Below, in pieces: positions 57,180 through 64,000 of a DNA stretch of 64,000 nt. The translations under genes and the position numbers were made by a program. Origin of the DNA: Verrucomicrobiales bacterium (GTDB lineage: Bacteria; Verrucomicrobiota; Verrucomicrobiia; Limisphaerales; J093); contig JACKPW010000001.1 in the NCBI GenBank assembly GCA_024233215.1, positions 434,001 to 498,000 of the forward strand, given 5' to 3'. The notes under the pieces are model-generated. The model had not been told where the DNA came from. It saw only the letters and a program-made list of their open reading frames with translations, and searched no databases. Each line of letters opens with the position of its first letter. Position 1 is the first letter of the stretch.

Positions 57180-57944
57180 ATGCTAAAACGACGTCATTTC
57201 CTCACCCTGGTGTCCGGTGGCAGCCTCGGGATGATGGCAACGCCTCGTCTCCTGGCCGCCGAAGCAGTTCGCGAGATTCTTCCCGGCAAGGAAGGCAATG
57301 TGACGCTCTACCCCATCGAACACGCCACGCTCGTGCTACAGGCGGGCGACCACACCGTCTACGTCGATCCGGTGGGGGGCGCAGCGCGTTTTCAGGATCT
57401 GCCGGACGCAACCTTGATCCTCATCACCCACATCCACGGGGATCACCTCAACATCGGGACCCTGCAGGCGGTTTCCGGCGAACGAACCCCGATTGTCGCC
57501 CCCCCCTCGGTGGTTGAAAAACTGCCGGACTCCCTCAAAGTGCACACGACCCCCCTGAGTGCCGGCGAGCAGGCCACCGTGACCGGCGTTCTCCTCGAAG
57601 CCATCCCGGCTTACAACACGACCCCCGAGCGACTGGGCTATCATCCGAAAGACCGGGGGGACGTCGGCTATGTGCTCACACTCGCCGGTCAACACATCTA
57701 CGTGAGCGGCGACACCGAGGACATCCCCGAGATGCGCTCACTCAAGAACATCGACGTCGCCTTCCTCTGCATGAACCTGCCATACACCATGACGGTGGAG
57801 CAGGCGGCGGCCGCAGTCCGGGCGTTCCGGCCCAAGCGGGTCTATCCCTACCACTACCGCGGCAGCGATCTCGAGAAGTTCAAGGAACGGGTCGGCACGG
57901 ATGGGGGGGTGGACGTGCGGTTGCTCGATTGGTATCGGAAATAG
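57180..57944 (+). CDS. MBL-fold metallo-hydrolase (UlaG-like), exported
   Basis: A 254-residue protein with a Tat-like N-terminus (KRRHFLTLVSGGSLG). The metallo-beta-lactamase motif THIHGDHLNIG (His-x-His-x-Asp-His, about 84-89) and the later SGDTEDIPEM supply the metal ligands. HATLVLQAGDHTVYVDPVGG is typical of the small UlaG/COG2220 subgroup, which hydrolyses lactone or phosphodiester-like substrates. The start is the first ATG after the spacer. Confidence 0.85.
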   Translation: MLKRRHFLTLVSGGSLGMMATPRLLAAEAVREILPGKEGNVTLYPIEHATLVLQAGDHTVYVDPVGGAARFQDLPDATLILITHIHGDHLNIGTLQAVSGERTPIVAPPSVVEKLPDSLKVHTTPLSAGEQATVTGVLLEAIPAYNTTPERLGYHPKDRGDVGYVLTLAGQHIYVSGDTEDIPEMRSLKNIDVAFLCMNLPYTMTVEQAAAAVRAFRPKRVYPYHYRGSDLEKFKERVGTDGGVDVRLLDWYRK

Positions 57945-57946
57945 GA

Positions 57947-57980
57947 AATGGGAGATGGGAGCTAGGGAATGGGAGATGGG
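57947..57980. repeat. Microrepeat supplying the Shine-Dalgarno of the aminotransferase gene
   Basis: AATGGGAGATGGG occurs at 57947-57959 and 57968-57980 (period 21). The last copy runs into GGGAG, five bases before the ATG at 57987, so the repeat provides the ribosome binding site. Confidence 0.6.
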
Positions 57981-57986
57981 GGAGAT

Positions 57987-59231
57987 ATGAGTGAGCTGAC
58001 GAAACCCGCGCTGGTCGGCGGTGCCAAGGCGTGTGATTTTGAGTGGCCGCGGTGGCCGGTTCATGGTGATGCGGAACGGAGTCGCCTGCTGGCCGTGCTC
58101 GAATCCGGGCAATGGTGGTTTGGCGAACGAGTCCGGGAATTCGAGGCCGCCTACGCTGCGTTTCAGGGAAGCCGCTTCGCCGTCACCTGCACCAACGGCA
58201 CCACGGCCATTGAAATGGCACTGCGCGGGTTGGGCGTGGTCGAGGACGACGAGGTCATCGTTCCGCCCTACACCTTCATCGCGACCGCCAGCGCTGCGGT
58301 TACCGTGGGCGCCATTCCGGTCTTTGCGGACATCCAACCGGACACCCTGTGCCTGGACCCGGCGGATGTCGCCCGCAAGATCACCCCGCGGACGAAGGCG
58401 ATCATCCCCGTTCACGTGGCCGGCCGGATGGCGGACATGGAAGCCATCAACGCGCTCGCGACCGAACATAGACTGGTGGTGACCGAGGACGCCGCCCATG
58501 CGTGGGGCAGTCAATGGCGCGGCCGCGGGGCCGGCACCCTCGGCCGGTGCGGCACCTTCAGCTTCCAGGTTTCCAAGAACCTCACCGCCGGCGAAGGCGG
58601 CATCATGGTCACCGACGACGAGGAGTTGGCGGACCTCTGTCGCAGCTTCACGCATTGCGGGCGGCGCAAGGGATCGGCGTGGTACGATCATGATTATCTC
58701 GGCAGCAACCTCCGGATGACCGAGTTCCAGGCGGCGGTGCTGTTGGCGCAGTTGGAACGGTTGCCGGAACAGTTGGCCCGGCGCGAGCAGAACGCGCGCC
58801 TGCTTGACGAGGGAATGCGCGATCTACCGGGGATTCGGTTGCTGGCGCCCGCGCCCGACATGACCCGGCGCAGTTACCACATGTTCATCTTCCGCGTGGA
58901 TGCTGCCGCGCTCGGCCTGAGCCGTGCCCGGTTCATCAAGGCCTTGCAGGCGGAAGGGCTGCCGGTGTCGGAAGGCTGGTATCGGCCGCTTTACCGGAAC
59001 GGCGTGTTCGCCAACGCCCACGTCGGCCCCCAGCACGGCATCAAGTCGCCACTGGCCGCGAAAGGCGTGGATTACCGCGAGGCGAATTGCCCGGTCTGTG
59101 AACAGGTCTGTCGGGATGCGGTGTGGATTCCGCACCCGGTGCTGCTGGCTGAGGAACCGAAGATTCAGAGCGCCATCACGGCGATCCGGAAGGTGATCGG
59201 ACAGGCGGGCAGCCTGGTGGGTGGCGATTGA
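57987..59231 (+). CDS. DegT/DnrJ/EryC1-family PLP aminotransferase
   Basis: A 414-residue sugar aminotransferase-like protein. TNGTTAIEMALRGLGV (about 72), VTEDAAHAWGS (about 169) and the Schiff-base FSFQVSKNLTAGEGG (Lys197) are the family signature. Substrates are usually keto-sugar nucleotides. The N-terminal MSELTKPALVGGAKA is common in Planctomycetes/Verrucomicrobia relatives. A repeat-derived Shine-Dalgarno precedes ATG 57987. It could in principle partner with the oxidoreductase at 9855, but that gene is 47 kb away. Confidence 0.9.
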   Translation: MSELTKPALVGGAKACDFEWPRWPVHGDAERSRLLAVLESGQWWFGERVREFEAAYAAFQGSRFAVTCTNGTTAIEMALRGLGVVEDDEVIVPPYTFIATASAAVTVGAIPVFADIQPDTLCLDPADVARKITPRTKAIIPVHVAGRMADMEAINALATEHRLVVTEDAAHAWGSQWRGRGAGTLGRCGTFSFQVSKNLTAGEGGIMVTDDEELADLCRSFTHCGRRKGSAWYDHDYLGSNLRMTEFQAAVLLAQLERLPEQLARREQNARLLDEGMRDLPGIRLLAPAPDMTRRSYHMFIFRVDAAALGLSRARFIKALQAEGLPVSEGWYRPLYRNGVFANAHVGPQHGIKSPLAAKGVDYREANCPVCEQVCRDAVWIPHPVLLAEEPKIQSAITAIRKVIGQAGSLVGGD

Positions 59232-59272
59232 CGAGGGCCCCAGCCGGAGGTTGCGCAGCCCGCCCCATAGCG

Positions 59273-59384
59273 CAGATATCTGATCTGCCGTATTGCCGAC
59301 ATCCGATCGGCAGGGCATCTGAACCCTCGCGTGGTCTGCGCGTTTGGAAACCCGCGATACAGCAGGCTCGGGGGTCTGCGCCAC
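59273..59384 (+). repeat. Dispersed repeat family B, copy 2
   Basis: About 112 bp matching 22055-22164 in the same orientation, with shared blocks ATCTGATCTGC, CGGCAG, GGTCTGCG and ACCCGCGATACAGCAG. It occupies the spacer between the aminotransferase and beta-helix genes. Confidence 0.7.
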
Positions 59385-59478
59385 GCCGTTGTCAGCGGCC
59401 TGGGAGCGGCCGCGCGCCCGAACCCGTTCGCGATTGTCACCGGCCTTTTGTTCATGCCAGTCTCTGCGCACTGATTCG

Positions 59479-62241
59479 ATGCGTAACTCTCTCTTTTCAT
59501 CATCCCCGGTTTTGGCGTTGGTCGGCTGGTTGGGCGCGCTTCAACTCCAGGCCGCCATCGAAGTCTCCGGCCTGACCACCCGGACCGTCTACACCAGCCA
59601 GGTCCGCTTCGAAATTGTTCCGGCGACCGGCTACACCGATCTTGCCACGCTCAGCGGCCACGAGGTCGCCACGGGCGAATGGATCACAGTCGACGTGCCG
59701 GACTACTACGAACTCACGGTGGCTCGGGCTCCGTCCGAAGGCGGCGCCAGCGAGGAATTGACCGTCCAATTCATCGTGCGGGATCCGGCCCGTGGCGATT
59801 CCGAATGGGGCCTTCGCCCCTGGACGCCGGGACCGGTGATCGCCGGTGCGGCGGAGGAATTCGCCGGTGCACACCTGCGGTTGCTGGCGCCGGCGGCCTG
59901 GCCGGTGGGCCTTGATCTGCCACTGGTGGCCTGGGTTGAGACTGAATCCGGAGATGCCGTCCGGGCCAACGGCCGGTTGGTGGCCGACGGATTCGCCACC
60001 CTGCAGGTTCGTCGCGGGGTGGGCTCGGTAATTTCACCCGCTCTCGCAGAACCCGGAACCCGGACGTGGGCTCCCCGGCTCCACGACCTCACCGGCTCGC
60101 GAACGATCGACATCGAGGCCGAAACGATCTGGACCCCGGTCGCGGGCGTCCTGGCATCGGACACCGAATGGCCGCCGAACTCGCGAATCGACGTCACCGG
60201 TGACCTGACCGTTCCGGCCGACGGCTCGTTGATTATCGGCGCCGGATCGGTGGTGCGCGTGGCTGCGGATGTGGAGTGGCACATCAACGGTGTTCTTACC
60301 ATCAATGGCACCGCCGAAGCACCTGTGGTTCTCACCCCGACGTCCCCCAGCGCACCTTGGGGCGGCATTACCTGTCGCGCCGCCACGTCGCGGATCACCA
60401 TGCGACAAACCATCCTGACCGGCAGCGGCGCCGACCCAAACTGGTTCGACAACAACTCCGGGAGCGGAAGCAGTCATCGGCATGAACAACCGGCCCTCTA
60501 TCTGGGTGCCGGTGCCCGGGCTGATCTCGAAGGCTGCTGTTTCATCGACAACCGGGGTCAGGCCGCCCACGGCGAGGACGCAATCCTCACGCTGAACGAC
60601 TGCCTGATCCAACGCTGCATTTCGGTGGGACAATTCAACGGCGGCGAGGTCACCGTCCACCGCAGCGCGCTGATCGAGTTTCCGATCGACGACGACGTGT
60701 TCCAAGACGACGACAACGATGCGCTCTATCTCACGGACGGAACGCATCGGGTGACCGATTCCCTGGTCGGCTGGGCCAAGGACGATGCGATCGACTCGGG
60801 CTCGGGCAGCGGCGGTTCGGTGCTCGTGGAGCGCTGCTGGATCGAGGCGTGCTATCACGAGGCGCTGGCGTGGTCCGGCGCCAACCGTGTGACGCAGACG
60901 TACGACACCGTCCTGCTCGATTGCGGCCAGGGACTCGAGGCAGGCTGGAGCAGTTCCGACGGATCCCCCGATGTGACGGCGGAGCGCTGCCTGATGCTGG
61001 GCAACAGTATTGGCATTCGCTTCGGGGACAATTACGACTGGGACTACTACGGACTGCTGCAGGTGAAGGATTCGTTTGCCCTGAACAACTACCGCGACGT
61101 CTGGGGGATGGCCTGGGACAACTGGACCTATCACGCCGGCCAGATGGACATCCACGACAACCTCCTAACGCAGACCAACCCCCATCATCCGGCCAACACG
61201 CTTTTCGAGCCGGAGGCGGATGCCGCGCTCCTGCGCGCCTTTCTTCCACCCGCTTCACGCGTGGGGGCTGGCATCGCCTGGCGAAGCAGGCAGGCCAGTT
61301 TCGCAGACGCTCCCAACGGCGTGCCCGTCCGGCTCAGCCGCTGGGCGGACCAGCCCGTCACCGTCAACTGGACCTGGCTCGGTGAAGCCGGTTCCCGCAC
61401 CACCGGGACTTTGGAATTCGCTCCCGGCGAGATACAGAAGTTCGTTCCACTGCCGGATGCCGGGGAGAGCACCTCCATCCATCTGCTCCAGCTGAACGGG
61501 ACGGAATCCGCCGAGGTGACCGGCGCCGCTTCCCTGCTGCTCCTGCCGTTCACCGGCGGTGCCGGGACCCTGGTCCCGCAAGGGGCGACCTGGAGCTATC
61601 TCGACGACGGGTCCGATCAGGGCACGGCGTGGCGCGAACCGGGTTTCGACGACTCAGCCTGGCAGCGGGGCCCGGCCCAACTGGGTTACGGCGACGATGA
61701 TGAGGCCACCGTCGTCGCCAGTGGCCCGTCGGGAGCGCACTTCGCCACCACCTACTTCCGGCTCGCGTTCGATGTGGCGAACCCCACTTCCTTCACCACG
61801 CTGGACCTCGGCGTGCAACGGGACGATGGGGCCATCGTCTGGCTCAACGGCGAGGAGGTGTTTCGGACGAACGTGCCGGACGGCGACGTGGCCTTCGACA
61901 CTTACACCGGGACCACGACCAGTTCGGAATCCACCTTCTACGCCACGACGGTCAATCCCGATGCGCTTCGCGCCGGCAGAAACGTCCTCGCGGTCGAAGT
62001 GCACCAGGCCGGGCCGACCTCTTCCGACGTCAGCTTTGATCTGGAACTGACCGGTCGACTGCGCCCCCGGCTGAACTGGGCGCTGAGCGGTTCCGAACTC
62101 ATCCTCTACTGGTTCGACGCATCCGCCGGACTGGAAGCCGCCCCAAACCCGAATGGCCCCTGGGAGGGTCTTGGGCTGGTGGAGAGCCCGTTCGTCACAA
62201 CGCCGCAGGGACCCCGGTTCTACCGACTGAGCCAGCCGTGA
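59479..62241 (+). CDS. Large secreted right-handed beta-helix protein
   Basis: A 920-residue exported protein with a signal peptide (SPVLALVGWLGALQLQAA). After a beta-sandwich-like region (about 30-190), a parallel beta-helix of pectate-lyase type covers about 240-590 (GDLTVPADGSLIIGAGSVVRV, ADLEGCCFIDNRGQ, VTAERCLMLGNSIGIRFGDN). A C-terminal galactose-binding-like domain covers about 690-850 (WSYLDDGSDQGTAWREPGFDDSAW in parts, GAIVWLNGEEVFRTNVPDG). It is probably a cell-surface glycan-binding or lyase-type protein. No catalytic residues were identified. Start by the signal peptide. Confidence 0.75.
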   Translation: MRNSLFSSSPVLALVGWLGALQLQAAIEVSGLTTRTVYTSQVRFEIVPATGYTDLATLSGHEVATGEWITVDVPDYYELTVARAPSEGGASEELTVQFIVRDPARGDSEWGLRPWTPGPVIAGAAEEFAGAHLRLLAPAAWPVGLDLPLVAWVETESGDAVRANGRLVADGFATLQVRRGVGSVISPALAEPGTRTWAPRLHDLTGSRTIDIEAETIWTPVAGVLASDTEWPPNSRIDVTGDLTVPADGSLIIGAGSVVRVAADVEWHINGVLTINGTAEAPVVLTPTSPSAPWGGITCRAATSRITMRQTILTGSGADPNWFDNNSGSGSSHRHEQPALYLGAGARADLEGCCFIDNRGQAAHGEDAILTLNDCLIQRCISVGQFNGGEVTVHRSALIEFPIDDDVFQDDDNDALYLTDGTHRVTDSLVGWAKDDAIDSGSGSGGSVLVERCWIEACYHEALAWSGANRVTQTYDTVLLDCGQGLEAGWSSSDGSPDVTAERCLMLGNSIGIRFGDNYDWDYYGLLQVKDSFALNNYRDVWGMAWDNWTYHAGQMDIHDNLLTQTNPHHPANTLFEPEADAALLRAFLPPASRVGAGIAWRSRQASFADAPNGVPVRLSRWADQPVTVNWTWLGEAGSRTTGTLEFAPGEIQKFVPLPDAGESTSIHLLQLNGTESAEVTGAASLLLLPFTGGAGTLVPQGATWSYLDDGSDQGTAWREPGFDDSAWQRGPAQLGYGDDDEATVVASGPSGAHFATTYFRLAFDVANPTSFTTLDLGVQRDDGAIVWLNGEEVFRTNVPDGDVAFDTYTGTTTSSESTFYATTVNPDALRAGRNVLAVEVHQAGPTSSDVSFDLELTGRLRPRLNWALSGSELILYWFDASAGLEAAPNPNGPWEGLGLVESPFVTTPQGPRFYRLSQP

Positions 62242-62446
62242 GACGGGTGCTGTCGCCGCCGCTTCTCGGACAGGAGCGCGGACCGCCGAGTCCGCGCGGC
62301 TGACAAAGTGCCCGACAAGTCCTGCCGCCGGTCGGTGCGTCCCGCGCAAAAGGCTCGCCGCGCGTCGCGTTGCCGGCCCCCTCCTCGCCTCCACACCACG
62401 TTCCATTCCGATTGGCAGGAATCGGCAGGTGCCGCATCCTGCGCGA
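62242..62446. other. Spacer with a small inverted repeat
   Basis: GCGCGGAC/GTCCGCGC occurs near 62275-62300, similar to the CCGCGGACGTCAGTCCGCGC hairpin at 16686-16705. No gene seen. Confidence 0.4.
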
Positions 62447-64000
62447 ATGCGACCGCACCCGCGAACCCGAAACCGCTCGACGGTCCTCGCAACGGCTCTA
62501 CGTCTGGCAAGCGCCGTGGCCTTGGCGGCCTGGTCATGCGGGATTGGCTTTTCCGCCGAACAACCGGCCCTGCGCCCCACACCCACCCTCTGGCTCATCG
62601 GGGATTCCACGGTGAAGAACGGTCGGGGCGACGGCGCCGGGGGACTCTGGGGTTGGGGTCAGGTCATCGACGGGCACTTCGACCTTTCCCAAATCCGCGT
62701 GGTCAACCGCGCTCTGGGCGGCCGCAGCAGTCGGACCTATCGCACCGAGGGATTGTGGGAGCGTGTCCGTGACGAACTGCAGCCAGGCGACTTCGTGCTG
62801 ATGCAATTCGGGCACAACGACGGCGGGCAACTCTTCGAGGGATCACGTCCACGGGCGTCCCTCAAGGGCAACGGCGAGGAAACCCGTGAGGGCGTCGTCG
62901 AACAGACCGGCCGGCCGGAAGTGGTGCACACCTACGGCTGGTATTTGCGGCAGTACCTCGCAGAAACGCAGACGCGGGGCGCGACGCCGATTGTGCTGTC
63001 GCCGGTGCCACGAAACATCTGGCGCGACGGACGGATCGCCCGCGCCGCGGAGGATTACGGTTGCTGGGCGAAGGAGGCGGCCGCAGCGGGGCACGCCGAC
63101 TTCATCGATCTGAACGATCGGGTCGCCCGACGCTACGAGGCGGAAGGCGAGGAACGCGTGGCCGGGGAGTTCTTCACTGCGACGGACCACACCCATACCA
63201 CGAAAGCGGGTGCGCAGGCGAATGCCACCTGTGTGGTGGAGGGCATCCGACAGCTCGCCGGATGTGACCTGCGCGAGTTTCTAGACCAACCGTCTGAGGC
63301 CACCCCTGGCTCGGATCCTGGCGCGTCCGGGAAATTCGACTTCGGCAACGAGGAACCCGCCCCCGGATTCCTGGCCGTCGCACCCGACAGTGCCTACTCC
63401 GAAGAACGCGGTTACGGCTGGCTGCCGGCCACGGGGAGTACGCTGCTGGCCCACGGCACGCCCGGCGGCGCCGCACAAAGTTGCCTCACCGCCGACGGGC
63501 CGTTCCTCTTCTCTGTCCGGGTGCCGGAAGGCAATTACCGGGTGACTGTGACGCTCGGGGATCCCACGGCAGACTCATGCACGACTGTGAAGGCCGAATC
63601 GCGTCGGTTGATGCTGGAGAACATTCACATCGCCAAAGGCGAACGACTGAACCGGAGTTTCACGGTCAACGTGCGTACGCCCGCACTGCCGGGCGGCAAA
63701 CAGGTTCGCCTCAAGGATCGCGAAAGCCCGTATCTCCACTGGGACGACAAGCTGACCCTGGAATTCAACGGCAGCCACCCGGCGATTGCCGAGGTAGTCA
63801 TCGAACCGGCCCCGGACGTCACCACGGTCTATCTGGCGGGCGATTCCACCGTCACGGATCAACCCAACGAACCCTGGAACAGTTGGGGCCAGATGCTGCC
63901 GCGCTTCCTTCAGGCCGACGTGGCCGTGGCCAATCACGCCGAATCCGGCGAGTCCCTTCGCAGCTCCCTCGGGGCCGGCCGGTTCGAGAAGATCTTCAGC
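62447..64000 (+). CDS. Double SGNH esterase (rhamnogalacturonan acetylesterase-like), partial
   Basis: The frame is open from ATG 62447 to the window edge (518 codons) and has no stop. A signal peptide is followed by a first SGNH domain: IGDSTVKNGRGDGAGGLWGWGQ (in parts, about 50), the block-III FGHND (about 124) and DHTHTT Asp-His (about 247). A beta-rich carbohydrate-binding-like segment (FDFGNEEPAPGFLAV onward, about 300-460) comes next. A second SGNH domain begins at about 465 (AGDSTVTDQPNEPWNSWGQ). Two esterase domains in one chain suggest an enzyme for heavily acetylated pectin-type polysaccharides. Confidence 0.88.
   Translation, partial: MRPHPRTRNRSTVLATALRLASAVALAAWSCGIGFSAEQPALRPTPTLWLIGDSTVKNGRGDGAGGLWGWGQVIDGHFDLSQIRVVNRALGGRSSRTYRTEGLWERVRDELQPGDFVLMQFGHNDGGQLFEGSRPRASLKGNGEETREGVVEQTGRPEVVHTYGWYLRQYLAETQTRGATPIVLSPVPRNIWRDGRIARAAEDYGCWAKEAAAAGHADFIDLNDRVARRYEAEGEERVAGEFFTATDHTHTTKAGAQANATCVVEGIRQLAGCDLREFLDQPSEATPGSDPGASGKFDFGNEEPAPGFLAVAPDSAYSEERGYGWLPATGSTLLAHGTPGGAAQSCLTADGPFLFSVRVPEGNYRVTVTLGDPTADSCTTVKAESRRLMLENIHIAKGERLNRSFTVNVRTPALPGGKQVRLKDRESPYLHWDDKLTLEFNGSHPAIAEVVIEPAPDVTTVYLAGDSTVTDQPNEPWNSWGQMLPRFLQADVAVANHAESGESLRSSLGAGRFEKIFS

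Overview
This GC-rich 64 kb window looks like the chromosome of a Verrucomicrobiota bacterium, most likely from the Limisphaerales/Pedosphaeraceae group. The evidence is a solitary H-X9-DG prepilin, a second protein carrying the globular part of such a pilin, an LpxB-linked Gfo/Idh/MocA oxidoreductase, secreted glycan-active enzymes (sialidase-like, sialate O-acetylesterase, rhamnogalacturonan acetylesterase-like, beta-helix, PhoD-like), and intergenic spaces filled with short dispersed and hairpin repeats. The taxonomic placement is inference. There is no rRNA, CRISPR array, prophage or transposase gene. One tRNA, Leu(CAG), is present.

Layout. 1-5 kb: edge-truncated coiled-coil protein (probably MscS-type), tRNA-Leu, prepilin, manA and accA, all on the minus strand. 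5-9.7 kb: secreted W-rich repeat protein, sugar epimerase, AsmA-like protein and TPR protein. 9.9-16.7 kb (plus): overlapping oxidoreductase-lpxB-antiporter operon, a toxin-antitoxin pair and a DUF3516 helicase. 16.7-20.6 kb (minus): sialate esterase, sialidase-like protein, SIMPL protein and a small membrane protein. 20.9-25.1 kb: small secreted protein, MarR regulator, and an ECF sigma factor followed by two membrane proteins. 25.4-29 kb: TRAP transporter (DctP-DctQ-DctM) convergent with a TauE/SafE permease, bracketed by matching hairpin repeats. 29.3-36.5 kb: Tat-exported oxidoreductase, a GxxExxY gene inside perfect 23-bp inverted repeats, an ETF-QO-like flavoprotein, and DUF1080-like, DUF5069, DUF3500 and OsmC proteins. 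36.5-47.8 kb (minus): comB, 8-oxoG glycosylase, PAP2-GT39 fusion, apt, sigma-70, ROK, AsmA-like, glnA, amtB and the P-II gene. 48-64 kb (plus): PhoD-like phosphatase, small membrane protein with winged-helix regulator, ispH, membrane proteins, glycosidase-like protein, MBL hydrolase, DegT aminotransferase, beta-helix protein and an edge-truncated double SGNH esterase.

Functional groups. The P-II gene, amtB and glnA form a nitrogen-assimilation block; the P-II gene has a well-spaced sigma-54 promoter candidate. Gfo/Idh-lpxB suggests lipid A synthesis, possibly with an amino-sugar variant. The ECF sigma factor and its two downstream membrane proteins look like one signalling operon ending in an intrinsic terminator. 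Adjacent genes repeatedly overlap by GTGA or ATGA; I used that signature to add two small membrane-protein genes (16736-16894 and 56942-57148).

The most unusual items are the GxxExxY unit in 23-bp inverted repeats, the sigma factor followed by a pilin-derived membrane protein, two shared palindromic operator types, and an intrinsic terminator at 48013 with no gene in front of it.
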